Shown: positions 23,921 through 35,604, counted from the first letter of the stretch. The stretch is DNA of 64,000 bases from Ctenosaura bakeri (GCA_948474755.1 CAOLHI010000412.1:372001-436000); one strand, 5' to 3'. Translations and numbers: made by a program. Notes: a model not told the origin generated them from the sequence alone.

Positions 23921-24142
23921 ATAGTAATAGCAGTTACACTTCTATACTGCTTATCAGTTCAAAGCACTTCCTAAGCAGTTTAAAATGTGTTTAGCTAATT
24001 GCCCCCAACAAAGCTGGGTACTCATTTTACCAACCTACAGAAGGATGGAAAGCTGAGTCAACCTGAAGCCCTGCAGGATCGAACTCACAACGTTGTGGCT
24101 GCAGTACTGGCATTTAACCACTGTGCCACCAGGACTGTGCTT
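23921..24142 (+). mobile_element. SINE (GGATGGAAGGCTGAGTC family), copy 3
   Basis: A well preserved copy: ATAGTAATAGCAGTTACAC, TTCTATACTGCTTATCAG, TTAGCTAATTGCCCCCAAC, GCTGGGTACTCATTTTACC, GCAGGATCGAACTCACAAC, GTTGTGGCTGCAGTACTGGC and TTTAACCACTGTGCCACCAG. With the copies at 3.64 and 41.7 kb it gives a usable consensus. Confidence 0.88.
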
Positions 24143-24619
24143 CAGATGTGAAAATGTCTTATACTGGCACTCTGCTGTTATGTGGTTTTCAATTTAGAGT
24201 GGTTTGGTGGTGAGGGGTTAATGATATTCTTGTATAAGCATTGACATAGAGCCCCCCTCCTTGAATATTTGACCTTCTGGATCTCTCACCACCTCCCACA
24301 GCAATCTTGACCACACTGTGATGTTATGTGGCCATATGTGGCCTGATTTTTATCTGTGAAGATGTTCTTTGCCAAGGTTAGCAGGTTGGAGTGGGTGTAA
24401 TACCTGGGGGCACAGGGATTTCTATAAACCCATAAAGAGAAAATTAAAGCTACATGATAGCTCATAATGCTTATGGACGTGATAGTTATAGGCATTCATC
24501 CTATGTCTGTGAGTATCCAGATTCTGTGAGATTTATTGGATTCAAACAGAAGCAATGTCCTTTTTTTTCACCAGCAAGAAAAGCCCTCTAAAACTGTACA
24601 GCTTATTAGTGACTGGAGC

Positions 24620-24835
24620 AGAAGACTGTTTAATGAGTGTATTGTAACTTTGTCCTTGTTTTGAATGTATTTTTTAGTTGTTTTAAATTATTTGTTAATT
24701 AATTAATTTGTTAATTAATTTTTCCTGAGCTTTCTACTATTTATTGCTCTAGCTGTTTTTTAAAAACTTTTATTCTATAAATCTCTTTAGGTCCCATCTT
24801 GAGAGAAAGGGGTGATATATAAATAAGTAAAGAAA
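24620..24835 (+). mobile_element. Old LINE/SINE tail (GGTGATATATAAATAA type)
   Basis: A T-rich lead with TTAATTAATT runs precedes TGAGAGAAAGGGGTGATATA and TAAATAAGTAAAG. That ending (AGAAAGG-GG-ATATAAATAA) is a common terminal motif of squamate L2/CR1-related repeats, also visible at about 43.19-43.26 and 47.44-47.50 kb. Confidence 0.5.
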
Positions 24836-24839
24836 ATTA

Positions 24840-25841
24840 GAGTGCACTAGCCAAACAGCAGTCTCTAACACATCAGCTGTTGGCCAGTCTCTCTTGAGTC
24901 CCAAGTGAGTTAGTTGAACCCATAATAATTCATTGACTAGCCTGTTCAAGTTGTTGTTACTTCCTGTTGCTCCTCTTTCACTCTTTCATCATGGGCAGAG
25001 AGATCTATACTGTATTAAGAGTATACTAAAAAGTGGAATGCAGTGGGTTGCTATATATTTATACCCCTGGGTATTAATGGCAACATAGTGAAATAAGTTA
25101 TTCTGACGATTATGATCATCTTTTTTTTTAATTAGTCATAGAAAATGAAGAAAAATGAAATAATAGTTTTTATAACTGCAGGTAAGTGGATCCTTAATCA
25201 TCCAGAGTTGCTAGAGTTATCAGTAGTTTATAGGAAGGCATGGTGGTTGATAATTGCTGTCATTGTATAGTCATAATGAAATTATCTTAGCATTTTTTGT
25301 GATGTACTGTGCCAGGAACAAGATGTGTGGGTTTTTTTCTTATGCAGCTACTTGGTTTAACTCCTGCACCCTAATTTTGCATTTGCTTTTGAACGTTTGC
25401 AAGACTTGACATGAGATTTTGAGAACTAATTTGTGTGGTTAGATACAAAATATTAAAATATAACATAAAAATAATCATTATTTCAGTAGCCAAGTAAGAA
25501 TTGTTCTGCAAGAGAAAGAGGAAATTTCAGCCATATTAGAAATACATGGTTCCCAGTTTCTTTTTATGAAAAGAACTATATATTTTCATTAGGTTGTCAG
25601 AGCTTTTGGTATATACCGTCCTGGAGGAATGTTTGCAAGGATTTTGCTTCTTTATTTTGTTGTACTTCTTTTCTGATTTTCAGGACTTCCTGAATACAGT
25701 ACAAAGAAGAATTTAAAAAGCTGATCCAAAGATGACAAAAAGTATTCTTTATTATTCATAACAAATACTCCCTTTCTCTGCAAAAAAAAAAAAAAGATGG
25801 CTACAATGTGTAGCAATCAAAATAATTTTCTTTCTTTTTTC
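24840..25841. other. No feature recognised
   Basis: AT-rich DNA. A run of 14 A is at about 25782-25795. No gene signal. Confidence 0.4.
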
Positions 25842-25856
25842 TTTCTTTGGTATTCT
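25842..25856. repeat. L1 target-site duplication, left copy
   Basis: TTTCTTTGGTATTCT, repeated exactly at 26742-26756 on the other side of the L1. Confidence 0.93.
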
Positions 25857-26741
25857 TTTTTTTATGGACAAGTTTATTTTATTTATTTTTTTATAATATT
25901 TTTATTAAAACAACTGTTATTCACATTACATACTTGTATTATCATATTTTCAAATTAAAAAAACAAGCTTATTTACCATGTTATCATACAATCTATACAT
26001 TTCTCTTATAACTTCCCCTCACCTCTTGATAGAACCTCTATTTAAGTAACTTATCGTGATCTCAATAAACATAAATTCTCTAATGTAGACTGGCTTCTTT
26101 AAATTACATATTATAGTATACGTATTACCTATTATAGTATACAGATCTATTTCTCATCATATCCATATACAATTATCCAGCTATTCAACTCCTGTAATAT
26201 CTATATCCAGTTTTCTTCTATTACTGTCTTAATTGATCTCAAATCATCAAGTTTTTTTTGTCTGCTTTTTATCCCGCAGATTAAATGTAAGGTCTTCTAA
26301 AATAATAAATTCTAAAACCTTCTGTATCCATTCTTGTATTTCCGGTATTTCCTTTTCCCCCCAATATCTAGCATATACAATCCTGGCAGCCGAAACCATA
26401 TACAGAATTATATATTCATATCTATTATACTTCTTATCAATCTGATGCAACATATTTAAAAGATATATTTCAGGTGTCATAGGCAACTCTATTTGTAAAA
26501 TTTCTGTCATTGACTTGTGAATATTTCTCCAATGAACCTTAGCTTTACAACACTTCCACCACATGTGATAAAAGGTTCCGTTTTCTTGTGAACATTTCCA
26601 ACATGCTTTATTTTCCAACTTGTATATATTTGCAAGTTTTGATGGATCTAGGTACCATCTATGAAGCATTTTTATGTAATTTTCTTTTAAATTCTGAGCT
26701 AATGTAAATTTTTGTGTATTAGCCCAGCTTTTTCCCCAGTG
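25857..26741 (-). mobile_element. L1 LINE, 5'-truncated, with target-site duplications
   Basis: An 885-base minus-strand insertion. Its plus-strand left end is a T-rich, AATAAA-complement tract, which is the L1 A-rich 3' tail. The right end stops inside ORF2. Exact 15-base direct repeats (25842-25856 and 26742-26756) flank it, the hallmark of target-primed reverse transcription. The exact match of the duplications suggests a fairly recent insertion. It landed at the edge of an older SINE (26757 onward). Confidence 0.93.
26247..26741 (-). pseudogene. L1 ORF2 C-terminus (reverse transcriptase 3' end)
   Basis: The minus strand reads open for at least 140 codons: MLHRWYLDPSKLANIYKL, then ENKACWKCSQENGTFYHMWW, then a basic C-terminus. 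The C-x2-C, H-x-WW pattern is the cysteine-rich C-terminal domain of L1 ORF2, which follows the endonuclease and RT domains. Those domains are missing because of 5' truncation, so the copy is inactive. The open frame to its own stop indicates little decay since insertion. Confidence 0.9.
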
Positions 26742-26756
26742 TTTCTTTGGTATTCT

Positions 26757-26905
26757 ACCATTCTCGTTTGTGTGTGCTTTCTAGAGCCTGTTGACCTATT
26801 ACAACCTCATGAATTTCCCAGGGTTTTCTTAGGCAAGTTAATACTCAGTGATTTTGCCACTTCCTTCCTCTGAAATATAGCCAGCAGCACTTCCTAATAG
26901 AGGAC
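26757..26905 (-). mobile_element. SINE fragment (TTATGGCAACCC family)
   Basis: Blocks TTGTGTGTGCTTTCTAGAG, TTGACCTATTACAACCTCATG, AATTTCCCAGGGTTTTCTTAG, GGCAAGTTAATACTCAG and TTGCCACTTCCTTCCTCTG, then GAAATATAGCC. It matches 7884-8110. The L1 inserted at its left edge. Confidence 0.65.
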
Positions 26906-27299
26906 TTTTATTCATTTAACTGCTGATTCTCAGAATATCCATGCTGGTGTTCAAAGCTGCAAGCAAGTTAAAATTTCCATATTTGTTAGGCAAGACCTTG
27001 AAGTGCATAGTCTGGCCAATGGCTGGAGGAGAACCCACCTAAGATGCAACATACAGAGGGACTTAGTACTATACTGCATTTATATTTAAAATCTATTTTT
27101 CCCATGATTTTCTAACATCCACATGTGGAAAGGTCACATGTAGGCACAATACATTCATATTTACCATGTCTTTGCCCAAGCTCTGGTTTTGCTTGTGGTC
27201 TTTTGCTGATTTTGCTTCCCTGGAGACACTTTGTGCAACTAATTTTAGATTAATAGATTGATTTCATTAGCATGAATAAGAAGAGCTGCAGTAGATTCA

Positions 27300-27440
27300 A
27301 TTATGGGTCAATCTAGTCCTGCATCTTGTATCCAAGAATGTCCACAGAAAGCATTCTGAAAAGCCTGGATGTAGAAGCAACAGGCCTTTCCAGCATTCAG
27401 ATGTACAGAGTCACTGTGCTGAAACATAATGATAGAGCAT
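27300..27440. mobile_element. Possible old SINE/LINE fragment (AGTCCTGCATCTTGT)
   Basis: The blocks GGTCAATCTAGTCCTGCATC, AGAATGTCCACAGAAAGC and GATAGAGCATAGATTATCATT resemble a repeat widely seen in squamates. Match is weak and from memory of pattern only. Confidence 0.35.
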
Positions 27441-27459
27441 AGATTATCATTGTTCAGAT

Positions 27460-28480
27460 TCATACATTTTCCACTTTCTGATCTCTGTCTGAGTATGAAG
27501 GGAAGTGAAGCAATTTGTCACCCATTTTTACTCTGAATACGGGATACTGGAAATGAGCATCATGATAAGACTATTGCTCTTATAGCCTACTTGTTAGGTG
27601 ACCCGAAGTCACCTAGTTGATCACTGTGAGAAACAGGAATCTGGATTGGAGAAGTCTGTGGTCTGATTCAGCACAGCATTTCTTATGTCCTAAATGTGAG
27701 GTGGGCAAAGTGTGTCTGTGGGTTACATGTAACCCCTGCTATGAATCATTGGTTTGGCCAAGTGGGTGGAGAAACCTTAAATGAGGGGATGTGCTTACTA
27801 GTTTGGTTGAGGAAGAGAAGGAGATCTGGAGATGAGAGGAGCTTCAACTACCAGCGATATGCCATTTTCATCTCAGTTAGGTAGTAGGATTTTCAGTTAT
27901 GTATTTATGAGGGGACAAAGGGGTAAATTTCTTACTGTGGAATTTCTATGGTGTTTTTGTACCTATTGGTATCTTTTGTTTAGGCTTTTAAGGTTTGTAT
28001 CTAAGTTTGCCATATTGTCGAGCAGCATAGAGTTTTATATTCAAATTCCTGCGCTGGCACCTCGTTGGATGCATGAAACTTTGAGACACAATTTAGTACA
28101 TAATTTATTGTCTGATGGTGATGGTGGTCGTCTTAAAAAATGGACTTGAACTGTGACAGTATTTTCAGTATTTATAATTGGCCCCGTAGAACCCAGGAAA
28201 ATGTACATAGGCAGGCTCTCAAGCATGGCAGGGGGGCAGGATGGTGTCTCAGTGTTTTCAGAATTTTTTTTTTTTAAATTATAGTTTGGTGCTGAAATTG
28301 ACTACTGAATGCACTATAGGCAATAAGGAAAGGAATAAAGTTGTTGTGGTAACTATGTCAGTAATTATAGTCAAGGGGATAGTTTATCTCAATAACATGG
28401 TAAACAGTATCACAATAAATACATTAAAATCAGTTTTCATACATTTAACATTCATTTATGTATAAACTAGAACTGGTAAT
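27460..28480. other. No gene recognised
   Basis: No coding or repeat signal apart from a short T-run near 28266. The part at 27690-27780 has a GTGGGCAAAGTGTGTCTGTG block reminiscent of decayed DNA-transposon ends. Confidence 0.35.
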
Positions 28481-29712
28481 TTCTCCAAATCCCAAAAGAT
28501 GTTGAAAACAATGAAACAGTGTTTTTGTTTGTTTTGTCCTGTAGTTTCAAGACACTTGGGATTTTTTTTTCTCCCAGAAGCAGGAAATTGTGAAGCTTTT
28601 CTATGAAATCTGTGCAACTTCCTCAGAAAACTGCACAGTTTTCTAGAAGTGGTGCAGCTCCTTCTGAGAACTGTGCAGACTTCCCAGAAAACTATGCAGC
28701 CTTGGGTATGGAAATAATTGCTTTTAGGCAGTCATATCTGTTCAAGATTGCTTTTCTAATGTATTAAACAGCAATGTTGCAGAACCAAAATGTTGCACAA
28801 AATCAGCAATGCCGCATAACAAAACCATGTGACTGTATTTTGTGCAACATAGCTGATTTTGCACAACAAAAATATGATGCAAAATCAGGTAAGTTGCACA
28901 AAAACATAGATGATATGTAAAATTATATGAAATCAGCTATGTTGCATGAAAATATTACTTTTTTATGTAGAAAACAGTAATGTTGCACAAAAAAAGTTGT
29001 GCAAAATTAGTTATATTGCAGAACAAAACCACATAGCTATTTTCGCAACATCGTTAAATTTGTTCAACTCTTCAGATCATATAAATCTCTAAGTATATAG
29101 TGAAAAGCAATGTAAGTGGGTGAGCCCCTCCCTTGAAAAGCTATGCAGTTCTTTGTGCACAGTAAAAAAGATTGAGTGTAGATTTTGGAATGGATACATA
29201 ATTTCTCAAACTCTTGTGTAGTTCTCAAAACCTGCACAGTTCCATGTTCCATGTTTTGTCTGAAACGTAATAAAATGACACTTTTTTTTTTTTAAAAAAA
29301 TTACCTTTCTTGAAAAATAAAATCTGAACAGTAAAGAATAATAAGTTCTTACTGGTCATACAAACAAAATATAAACAAACAGAATATAAAAAACTGAAAG
29401 AAAGAGAAAAAAGCAAAAAAGAAGACAAGGGAAAGGTGTATTAACAACATAAATTTTACCAAATGTGTACACCAATTCCTTTCAGCGATGATATTTTAGC
29501 ATAAAGAAATTATAACTATCAAACTATCTATTTTTTATATTACATGTTATTTATGTTACATATATTCTATCTTATCATCAAAAGTGTAATAATTCTTACG
29601 ATTTTTTAGTACTTTTGGTGCACCATTTGGCATGCCTGGGTTTCTTGAGAGGTAGGGTACTTCATATTCAACCCCAGTTGGAAAATTGATAAATTTCCAT
29701 TCCATCCCTAGT
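28480..29712 (-). repeat. TGCA-rich interspersed repeat, longest copy
   Basis: Its minus-strand start, at 29712, reads CTAGGGATGGAATGGAAA, matching the start of the copy at 54.17 kb over a further 60 bases (blocks TTGAATATGAAGTACC versus TTGAATGTGGAGTTCC, then AAGAAAC). The body is a long degenerate array of TTGCACAAAA, TGTTGCA and CAGAAAACTGTGCAG motifs in both orientations. The stretch at 28750-29060 alone has more than a dozen GCACAAAA/GCAnAAC units. The other end, near 28480, is uncertain. Confidence 0.6.
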
Positions 29713-29966
29713 ATAAACATAAATATAAAAATGATTACTTATGTGTGGGTGGTAGAATTTATTTGTTTGCAAATGATTGGTTTTGTGTTAATAGTGACCT
29801 TAAATGTTCTAAATATTAACTAATATAGCGGTGGAAAACCTTCTAATATCTACCTAATATCTACCTCTTCTGCATGCTACTATTAATCTGAAAAATGACC
29901 CTAGAATCATGGAAGTTGTTCACCTTTGCTTAAGGTGCTGATAGCAGAATTGTCTTCTAGGGCAGA

Positions 29967-30290
29967 TTAAAGCATCATCACATTTTGAGTTTCTTTTTCT
30001 GTTATGTTCATTGACTTCCATCCTTTTAGTAAACTGGGCTTCTTATTTATTTCATTTACAGCCTGCTCCAGAGTCTTTGCCTCATTGTTTCTTTTCCACC
30101 ATTTCTTTATCAGCAAATGTGCTGTGCATTTGAGAATCTGTTTTTGTATATTGAATGTACTCTGTTTATCAGAGTGCAAAGTCATATGCTGGAAGTGATT
30201 GGACAATTTGTAAAACTTCTTCAAATGCAGAAAGGTTTGTCAAGGAAAGCCTCTTATTTGCCAACTCATTAAATTATTCTATTACTTGGT
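29967..30290 (-). other. Coding-like stretch in two frames, possible broken exon
   Basis: On the minus strand one frame reads AFEEVLQIVQSLPAYDFAL and stops. An overlapping frame, which continues to a stop at 29967, reads ILKCTAHLLIKKWWKRNN, TLEQAVNEINKKPSL and so on. Together they look like one amphipathic protein segment broken by a frameshift. I do not recognise the protein. The helical W-rich part has a loose death-domain-like feel, but no diagnostic residues can be claimed. It may be a processed fragment, an old exon or chance. Confidence 0.22.
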
Positions 30291-30819
30291 GTAGCTTTCT
30301 TGGTTTTAAACAAATTAATTGGGCTCAGAGAAGTATTGCAATATCTTAATAAGGATGGTATTGAAGATGACTCTTAAGGTAGACTAGTTTTCTTAATTAA
30401 ATGGAGCAAATTATTTATTGATGAACATATTACTTGAATAAAAGTGAACACAGTCCATTCATAACAATGCCTTGTTTAAAAATATACAAAAATATTGCAT
30501 CTGTGAAAATGCAACTGTCTCACAAACTTGTATGTGATAAAAAAATTTTTCAGGCAAGTTTTTAAATATGTTGTCATTATTGAATTTTTCAGACTGCAGG
30601 TGTATGTATTAACATTTAACCTGTCTAGAATAAAAATGCATGTGCTTTGTGTACAGGAACAAATGTTAATGATCATCACGTGGAAATGGGTATGGTCTCT
30701 GCATAGAAACTGGCAAATAGCAGGTGTAGTATATACCCAGACCCAACATTTAAAAAAACAATGATATCATATAAGGATACAACCCTCATATGGTTACAGG
30801 TAAACTCTAGAGGCTGGAA

Positions 30820-31010
30820 AAGTTACATTTTGGACTGGAACTCCCAGAGACATACAGTATAAAGTAATATTGATATAGACATTTTTCCTGGCTATGCTAA
30901 ATTTTCACTCTTCCTCCAGATGATTAAAACTGAACATAGCATGGAGGAATGATTTGCATGGAAGCACAACATAGAAGTGTTACTTTTTAGACTGTAGTTC
31001 CTGGAATCCC
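30820..31010. mobile_element. Decayed DNA-transposon fragment (AACTCCCAG type)
   Basis: It contains TTTTGGACTGGAACTCCCAG at the left and AGACTGTAGTTCCTGGAATC with CCTCAGCCAG at the right. These blocks are the ends of a common squamate palindromic element also visible at 49.75-49.91 kb. Poorly preserved. Confidence 0.4.
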
Positions 31011-31734
31011 TCAGCCAGTATAATCAATGTCTGTGTTTTCAGGGGGATTCAGTGAGAAGTGCTCTTTAACAAAATAACCAAAAAAAAATAAAAAAAAAAT
31101 TGCAACATTCCTAAGCTCTATGGTTGAGGAATATGACATTCTACAAATTCAACATCTGATGAACATTCCTCTACTGTACTCATGATTTGTCAGGTTTTTT
31201 TTCCAAAAGGCAATCTCCTACACAATAGAACAGCTGTCCTATCTGAATAAATATTGAGATGGATAGATCAAATTCTCACAAGCCTTCACATAGAAAATAT
31301 AGCAGCATTTTTTTCAAAAGAGAGCTCAGATTCAGTGCAGTTACAAAGCTCTTAACACAATCAAAACCATTAGAAAAACTGAAAGGTTTGAGAAAAAGAG
31401 GGAGGAGGAACAAATCTGCATTTATATTGGAAAAGAGGGGCTGAGCAAATCTCCCTGAATGAAATGGAAAATCCTGTCCCCCCTTTTTTTCAGAAAAATA
31501 AATTCACAACAGGTGCTGCCTGCACCTCTATTCTCTGCCTGGTTCTTGTGCGTAGCTATGTTAGTTCCTGTTTGTTTCTGCTCACACTTTGTAGTTGATA
31601 TTTTTTGTGCCCCACATTCACTTCTGCAAAACAATAAGCCAGTAGCTTCTCATTGGCTGTTCTTACATGAAAGAAACTCATGTGAGGTGGAAGGATACTC
31701 TGGCTGAGAGATGTGAAGAATGTTCATGACTTTT

Positions 31735-31960
31735 TTCTTGATGAATCTTGACATCTCAATGTGTCTTGTTGAAAAATGTTCAACCACTGGAAAACTTTTT
31801 TTGCATATCAGACTTTTTTCCCTGTATTTTTACACAAAAAAATCCACTTTGTAGCACAGAAACCAGTGATTTTGTACAAATAAACAGGGGAGTTTGTAGA
31901 GAACATTTTAATACCCAGACTTCCCAAATGCCTCCCCCAGTTTTTATAATCTCACCCAGG
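31735..31960 (+). repeat. TGCA-rich repeat, possible copy
   Basis: The texture is like the TGCA-rich family (TTTTTTTGCATATCAGAC, TTTTTACACAAAAAAATCC, TTTTGTACAAATAAAC) but neither a clear GGGATGGAA start nor the GAAGAAACTTAG end is found. Weak assignment. Confidence 0.3.
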
Positions 31961-32559
31961 AATTTTTGATCTTTAACTTCTCTTCCTTGTCAGGTAAGTG
32001 TTAGATAGATTTACTTAGGAACAACTGAATAAAACATCACATCAGCATTTTGCCATACTCTTGTATTCAATCAGTATAACAGGAAATCTGTGGAAATTTT
32101 GTTTCTCTTTACAGGTTTATGTAATTTTCAAGCAGATCTGGAGGAGACATCCACCTTGATCATGTGCGATACATCTAGTCTCTTTAGAACTTATTTTAAT
32201 TTGGAACAGGCTGCTAAGTAGCAAATATATTCAAGCTCTAACCATCAGTGAATAAAAAAGGCATAAAGAGCAGGTGACACATGATCTTCAGAAGATAGTT
32301 AAGATAATTAAAAAGAGAATATGTAAAAGAGTTAAAAGGGCAGGCTGCATGTAAATAAGATATATTGTTGAGACCATATGTTAGGGTGTAAGCAAACAAT
32401 TTTCATGGCTTGCTTGAAAAACACCTTGACAACAAACAGACCTGATATAATTAGGTGAACACATCCTCTGTAGAAGCTGTAACTGTTTTTGCTTGGGGGC
32501 AATGAGAGAGGAACTAACATCATCTGACTGCACAGCATTTAGAATGAGGTCTTAATTTC

Positions 32560-32960
32560 CCAGCCACCCCTCCAATAGTTTAGCCAGTTTAGACAAGGTT
32601 ATATTATTAGATCCCATGTGTTTTAAAATACTGTTCTGTTGAAATAGTATATAAAACCTGATAATGAATTTTTGTTCTTGGCACTTTTTAAATAAAAAGC
32701 AAATGGATTAAGCTTTTCTTCTTGCTTGGATGCAAAGCCTTTCCCCCTTGTAATTAAAGAAACTAGGCATAATTGGTCTTTCTCTTCCAATGGCAGAATA
32801 TTACAATTCAGCTGGAAGGCAGAATTGAATCGCCAGAAAGCACTTTTACATGCCTGTTATTTGTTGCTTTTAATGTTCATTTGTAAGCCAGTTGGAAAGA
32901 TTTTATTTTGAAAACCAGGGAGCAAATTAAGATTAATAAATAGAACAAAGAACCTTAGAA
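32560..32960. promoter_or_regulatory. Candidate conserved non-coding element
   Basis: Repeat-free and complex, with several TAAT/ATTA homeodomain-type cores (AATTAAAGAAACTAGGC, GCATAATTGG, CAAATTAAGATTAATAAA) in 400 bases. It has the general look of deeply conserved developmental enhancers, but I cannot align it. Purely inferential. Confidence 0.25.
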
Positions 32961-34390
32961 ATCTTTATAAAATAAAATCTCAATCTCTGTTCCCTTTTGT
33001 ATGCTTTATAAAGTGGACCTTATAGATAGTTGGTTTTTGCTGTCTTTGTTGTTGTTGCCTTCCAACAGCTAGATAATGACCTGCTTTGGTGATCTAGTGC
33101 TGAGTTGGCAGGAAATCTTTATGTCTTATGTTGGCATGGGATGGATGAATGATACCTATTCTGTTGTGCTACAGTTGCAATGCTGGGAAGCATATGGGAG
33201 GCAACAGTCAGAGCAATGAAGCTCTTCAAATGTCTCATGCTTTGGTAGTGTTGTGCTATGGAACTTCTCTGTGTGCCAACATACTCAAAACATTGAGTAA
33301 TACAGTACTGTAAGAATCACTCCAGAAATTAAATGTTATTATATCATGAAGGTATGTGATTGTATTGAAAACAAAAGATCTTCTTTGGAGAACACTGTTC
33401 ATGATCTAAGAGACTTGTGCAATTAACTCCCAAAGCCCAATTTTAACTTCTTGTTTTCTGTGAGAGGACCCTGGGCTATCAGTATTGAAATCTTGGGCCA
33501 GTTTTAAGAGCACTTTGCAAAGCACCATGAAGCCTCTTGTTTGAATGATAAATCAAAAGACCTGCTGGGCTTGGGTAAGCCCCTAAGCCTACTAGGATTG
33601 TAGTCAATATATATAAATAATAACTCCAGAAAATAAACATTTCAGGAAACAGATGTGTTACTCATCTGAAATATAAACTTGGATATGAACTGCCCCCCTG
33701 CAATGTCCCTTGTCTCCATGTGTGGGTGGAAAACACTTCCAAATATCCACACAGACAACTCTTTCTGATGCTAGTCCTTCTTATATGGATGTGGGAGTTC
33801 AGAAGTCCCACTGCCAGAGAGGAGCATCGAAGAGGAAAGCTGAAATGCCTTGTGAATGAATAAATTGATAAAACTTTTTCCACTGATCGAATGCCAGCAC
33901 ACACACAAAAAATAATAATAATAATTACAATGATACTGTAAAATAATAGGTTACAATAATACTAAGTAGCATATATTTTAGAGTACAGCAATTAAAACAA
34001 AAATTCATAAGTTCCATTTGTTTGCCTAATTATCAGGGTCTACAGTAAGCACTAGTGGCTATACTGCTATCAGCCCCCCATATCTATAATCTTGGAATGG
34101 TGGTCAGAGAAGAATAAAACAAAAATCTACTGGGAATTTTTTTTTGACAAATAAGAGTAATAAAAACACTGTAAATAACATAATTATAAGCATGACCAAC
34201 AATTTCTACTTCCCTTATATCATAGGGGTACATATGCACCTAATATTGAATTCTGTGAGATCTCTCCTTGAAAATCTGTGAGTGGTAAAAAGCAGGCTAG
34301 CATGAATGCTTTTCTCTGTTTGGGAGTTGTTAACCAATTACTTGCCCACAAAATATCTTAAAAAGGGATAACCAGACTCCAATGATATTG
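32961..34390. other. No feature recognised
   Basis: AT-rich sequence with a short AAT run at about 33909-33925. No gene signal. Confidence 0.4.
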
Positions 34391-34517
34391 TAAACCTGTA
34401 GGTCTGGATGCAAGGGAATTTTGTAGCACCTTTGAGACTAACGAAAGAAGTTGGTAGCATAAGATTTTGTAGACTTGGGTCTTTGGAAGCTTATGCTACC
34501 AATTTCTTTCTCTTAAG

Positions 34518-34697
34518 GCCATTTCCGCACTGGATTGTTACAGTACTATTATTCCACTTTCAACATTCTATGGAATCCTGGGGTTTGCAGTTTAGGAAGG
34601 GGCCTCAAAAGCCTCTCCCTAAACTGCAAATCCCAGAATTCCATAGGATGTTGAAAGTGGAATAATAGCACTATAACAGTCCAGTGTGGAAATGGTC
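34518..34697. mobile_element. Palindromic MITE, copy d
   Basis: Arms GCCATTTCCGCACTGG and CCAGTGTGGAAATGGTC pair, as do TATTATTCCACTTTCAACA and TGTTGAAAGTGGAATAATA. It has an especially short centre. The flanks TTAAG (34513-34517) and TTAGG (34698-34702) match at four of five places. It sits directly before copy e. Confidence 0.82.
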
Positions 34698-34702
34698 TTA
34701 GG

Positions 34703-34910
34703 TAGGGCCTTTCTGCACTGTACTGCACTGTTATAGTGCTATTATTCCACTTTCAACATCCTGTGGAATTCTGAGGTTTGTAGTTTATTGAGGCCAAAGA
34801 GCTCTCTGGCTAAGAATTCTGAATGCCCCTTCCTAAATTGCAAACCCCAGGATTCCATGGGATGTTGAAAGTGGAATAATAGAACTATAACAGTGTAGTG
34901 CGGAAAGGCC
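34703..34910. mobile_element. Palindromic MITE, copy e
   Basis: Arms GGGCCTTTCTGCACTG and GTGCGGAAAGGCCC, then TTATAGTGCTATTATTCC and GGAATAATAGAACTATAA. This is the best preserved copy in the window. Together with copy d it lies between exact CTTTCTCT repeats (34506-34513 and 34911-34918). Eight-base duplications are the hAT norm. Confidence 0.85.
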
Positions 34911-34979
34911 CTTTCTCTCAAAACTCATACAAGATCACTTTGCATACTGATCCAGACTAACATGGCTATGTCTTTGAAT

Positions 34980-35604
34980 TCTGTTGATCTGGAGTTTCTC
35001 ATTCTGCCATTTTTATCACTTTGACTGTAAGGTATGTGTCCTATGGGGGTGTGGAAAGGTCTAAGCCAGAAACATATAATGTGTATTGTTGTACATGAAT
35101 AGATAGATGTTACTGTGATGCATGGAAATGTCAGAAATCTCTTCTTAATTAGCCAGAAAAATAACATAATATCATCCTATAGTTAAGAGTACAATGTCTG
35201 TTTCATGGTTTGTATGTTGTTTTTAAATAAGTTCCATTCCTCATTCAAATTTAAGTCTATAATTTATTAATATTATGCTAGCTGAAATGATAAATTTAAT
35301 TTCTTAATGGAAAATATTAATGGTGGGTAACTGAAGAAGGGCAAGCATTTGGCAGAATTTGTGGCTAGTATGTTTCGTCACCAGTCCCTCCAAAATATAT
35401 TGTAGTTTGTGTGGGAATAGGAGGTCTTAGGAGATGAAGACCACAAAAATAGAGAGCTGGGAAACACAGATGATGTATACAGGCTGTACTTTCCCTGCTC
35501 TGTTCTTGTAGGTTGATATTTCTAGGGATATAAATCCTTGAACATTTAACCTTACATGCAAGGGTAGTTTGTTCCTGCTGTGGGAGAAAATGAACATTTC
35601 TCCA
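34980..35604. other. No feature recognised
   Basis: No identifiable gene or repeat. Confidence 0.4.

Larger units (their letters stand above)
34401..34977. repeat. Palindromic repeat (TTAGTCTGGATCAG family) split by MITEs
   Basis: Left part 34401-34513 (TTGTAGCACCTTTGAGAC, AGCTTATGCTACCAATTTC) and right part 34911-34977 (TACTGATCCAGACTAACATG, GCTATGTCTTTGAATTC) form one element when joined. The uninterrupted copy at 51345-51509 shows the same order. The two MITEs fill the gap between the CTTTCTCT duplications. Confidence 0.8.

Noticed and set aside
28750..29060. CRISPR-like array
   Set aside because: The TGCACAAAA units are degenerate, occur in both orientations and have no regular spacing or unique spacers. 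The genome is also eukaryotic.
34408..34665. An 85-codon open frame
   Set aside because: It spans the border of the palindromic repeat and MITE d and has no independent meaning.
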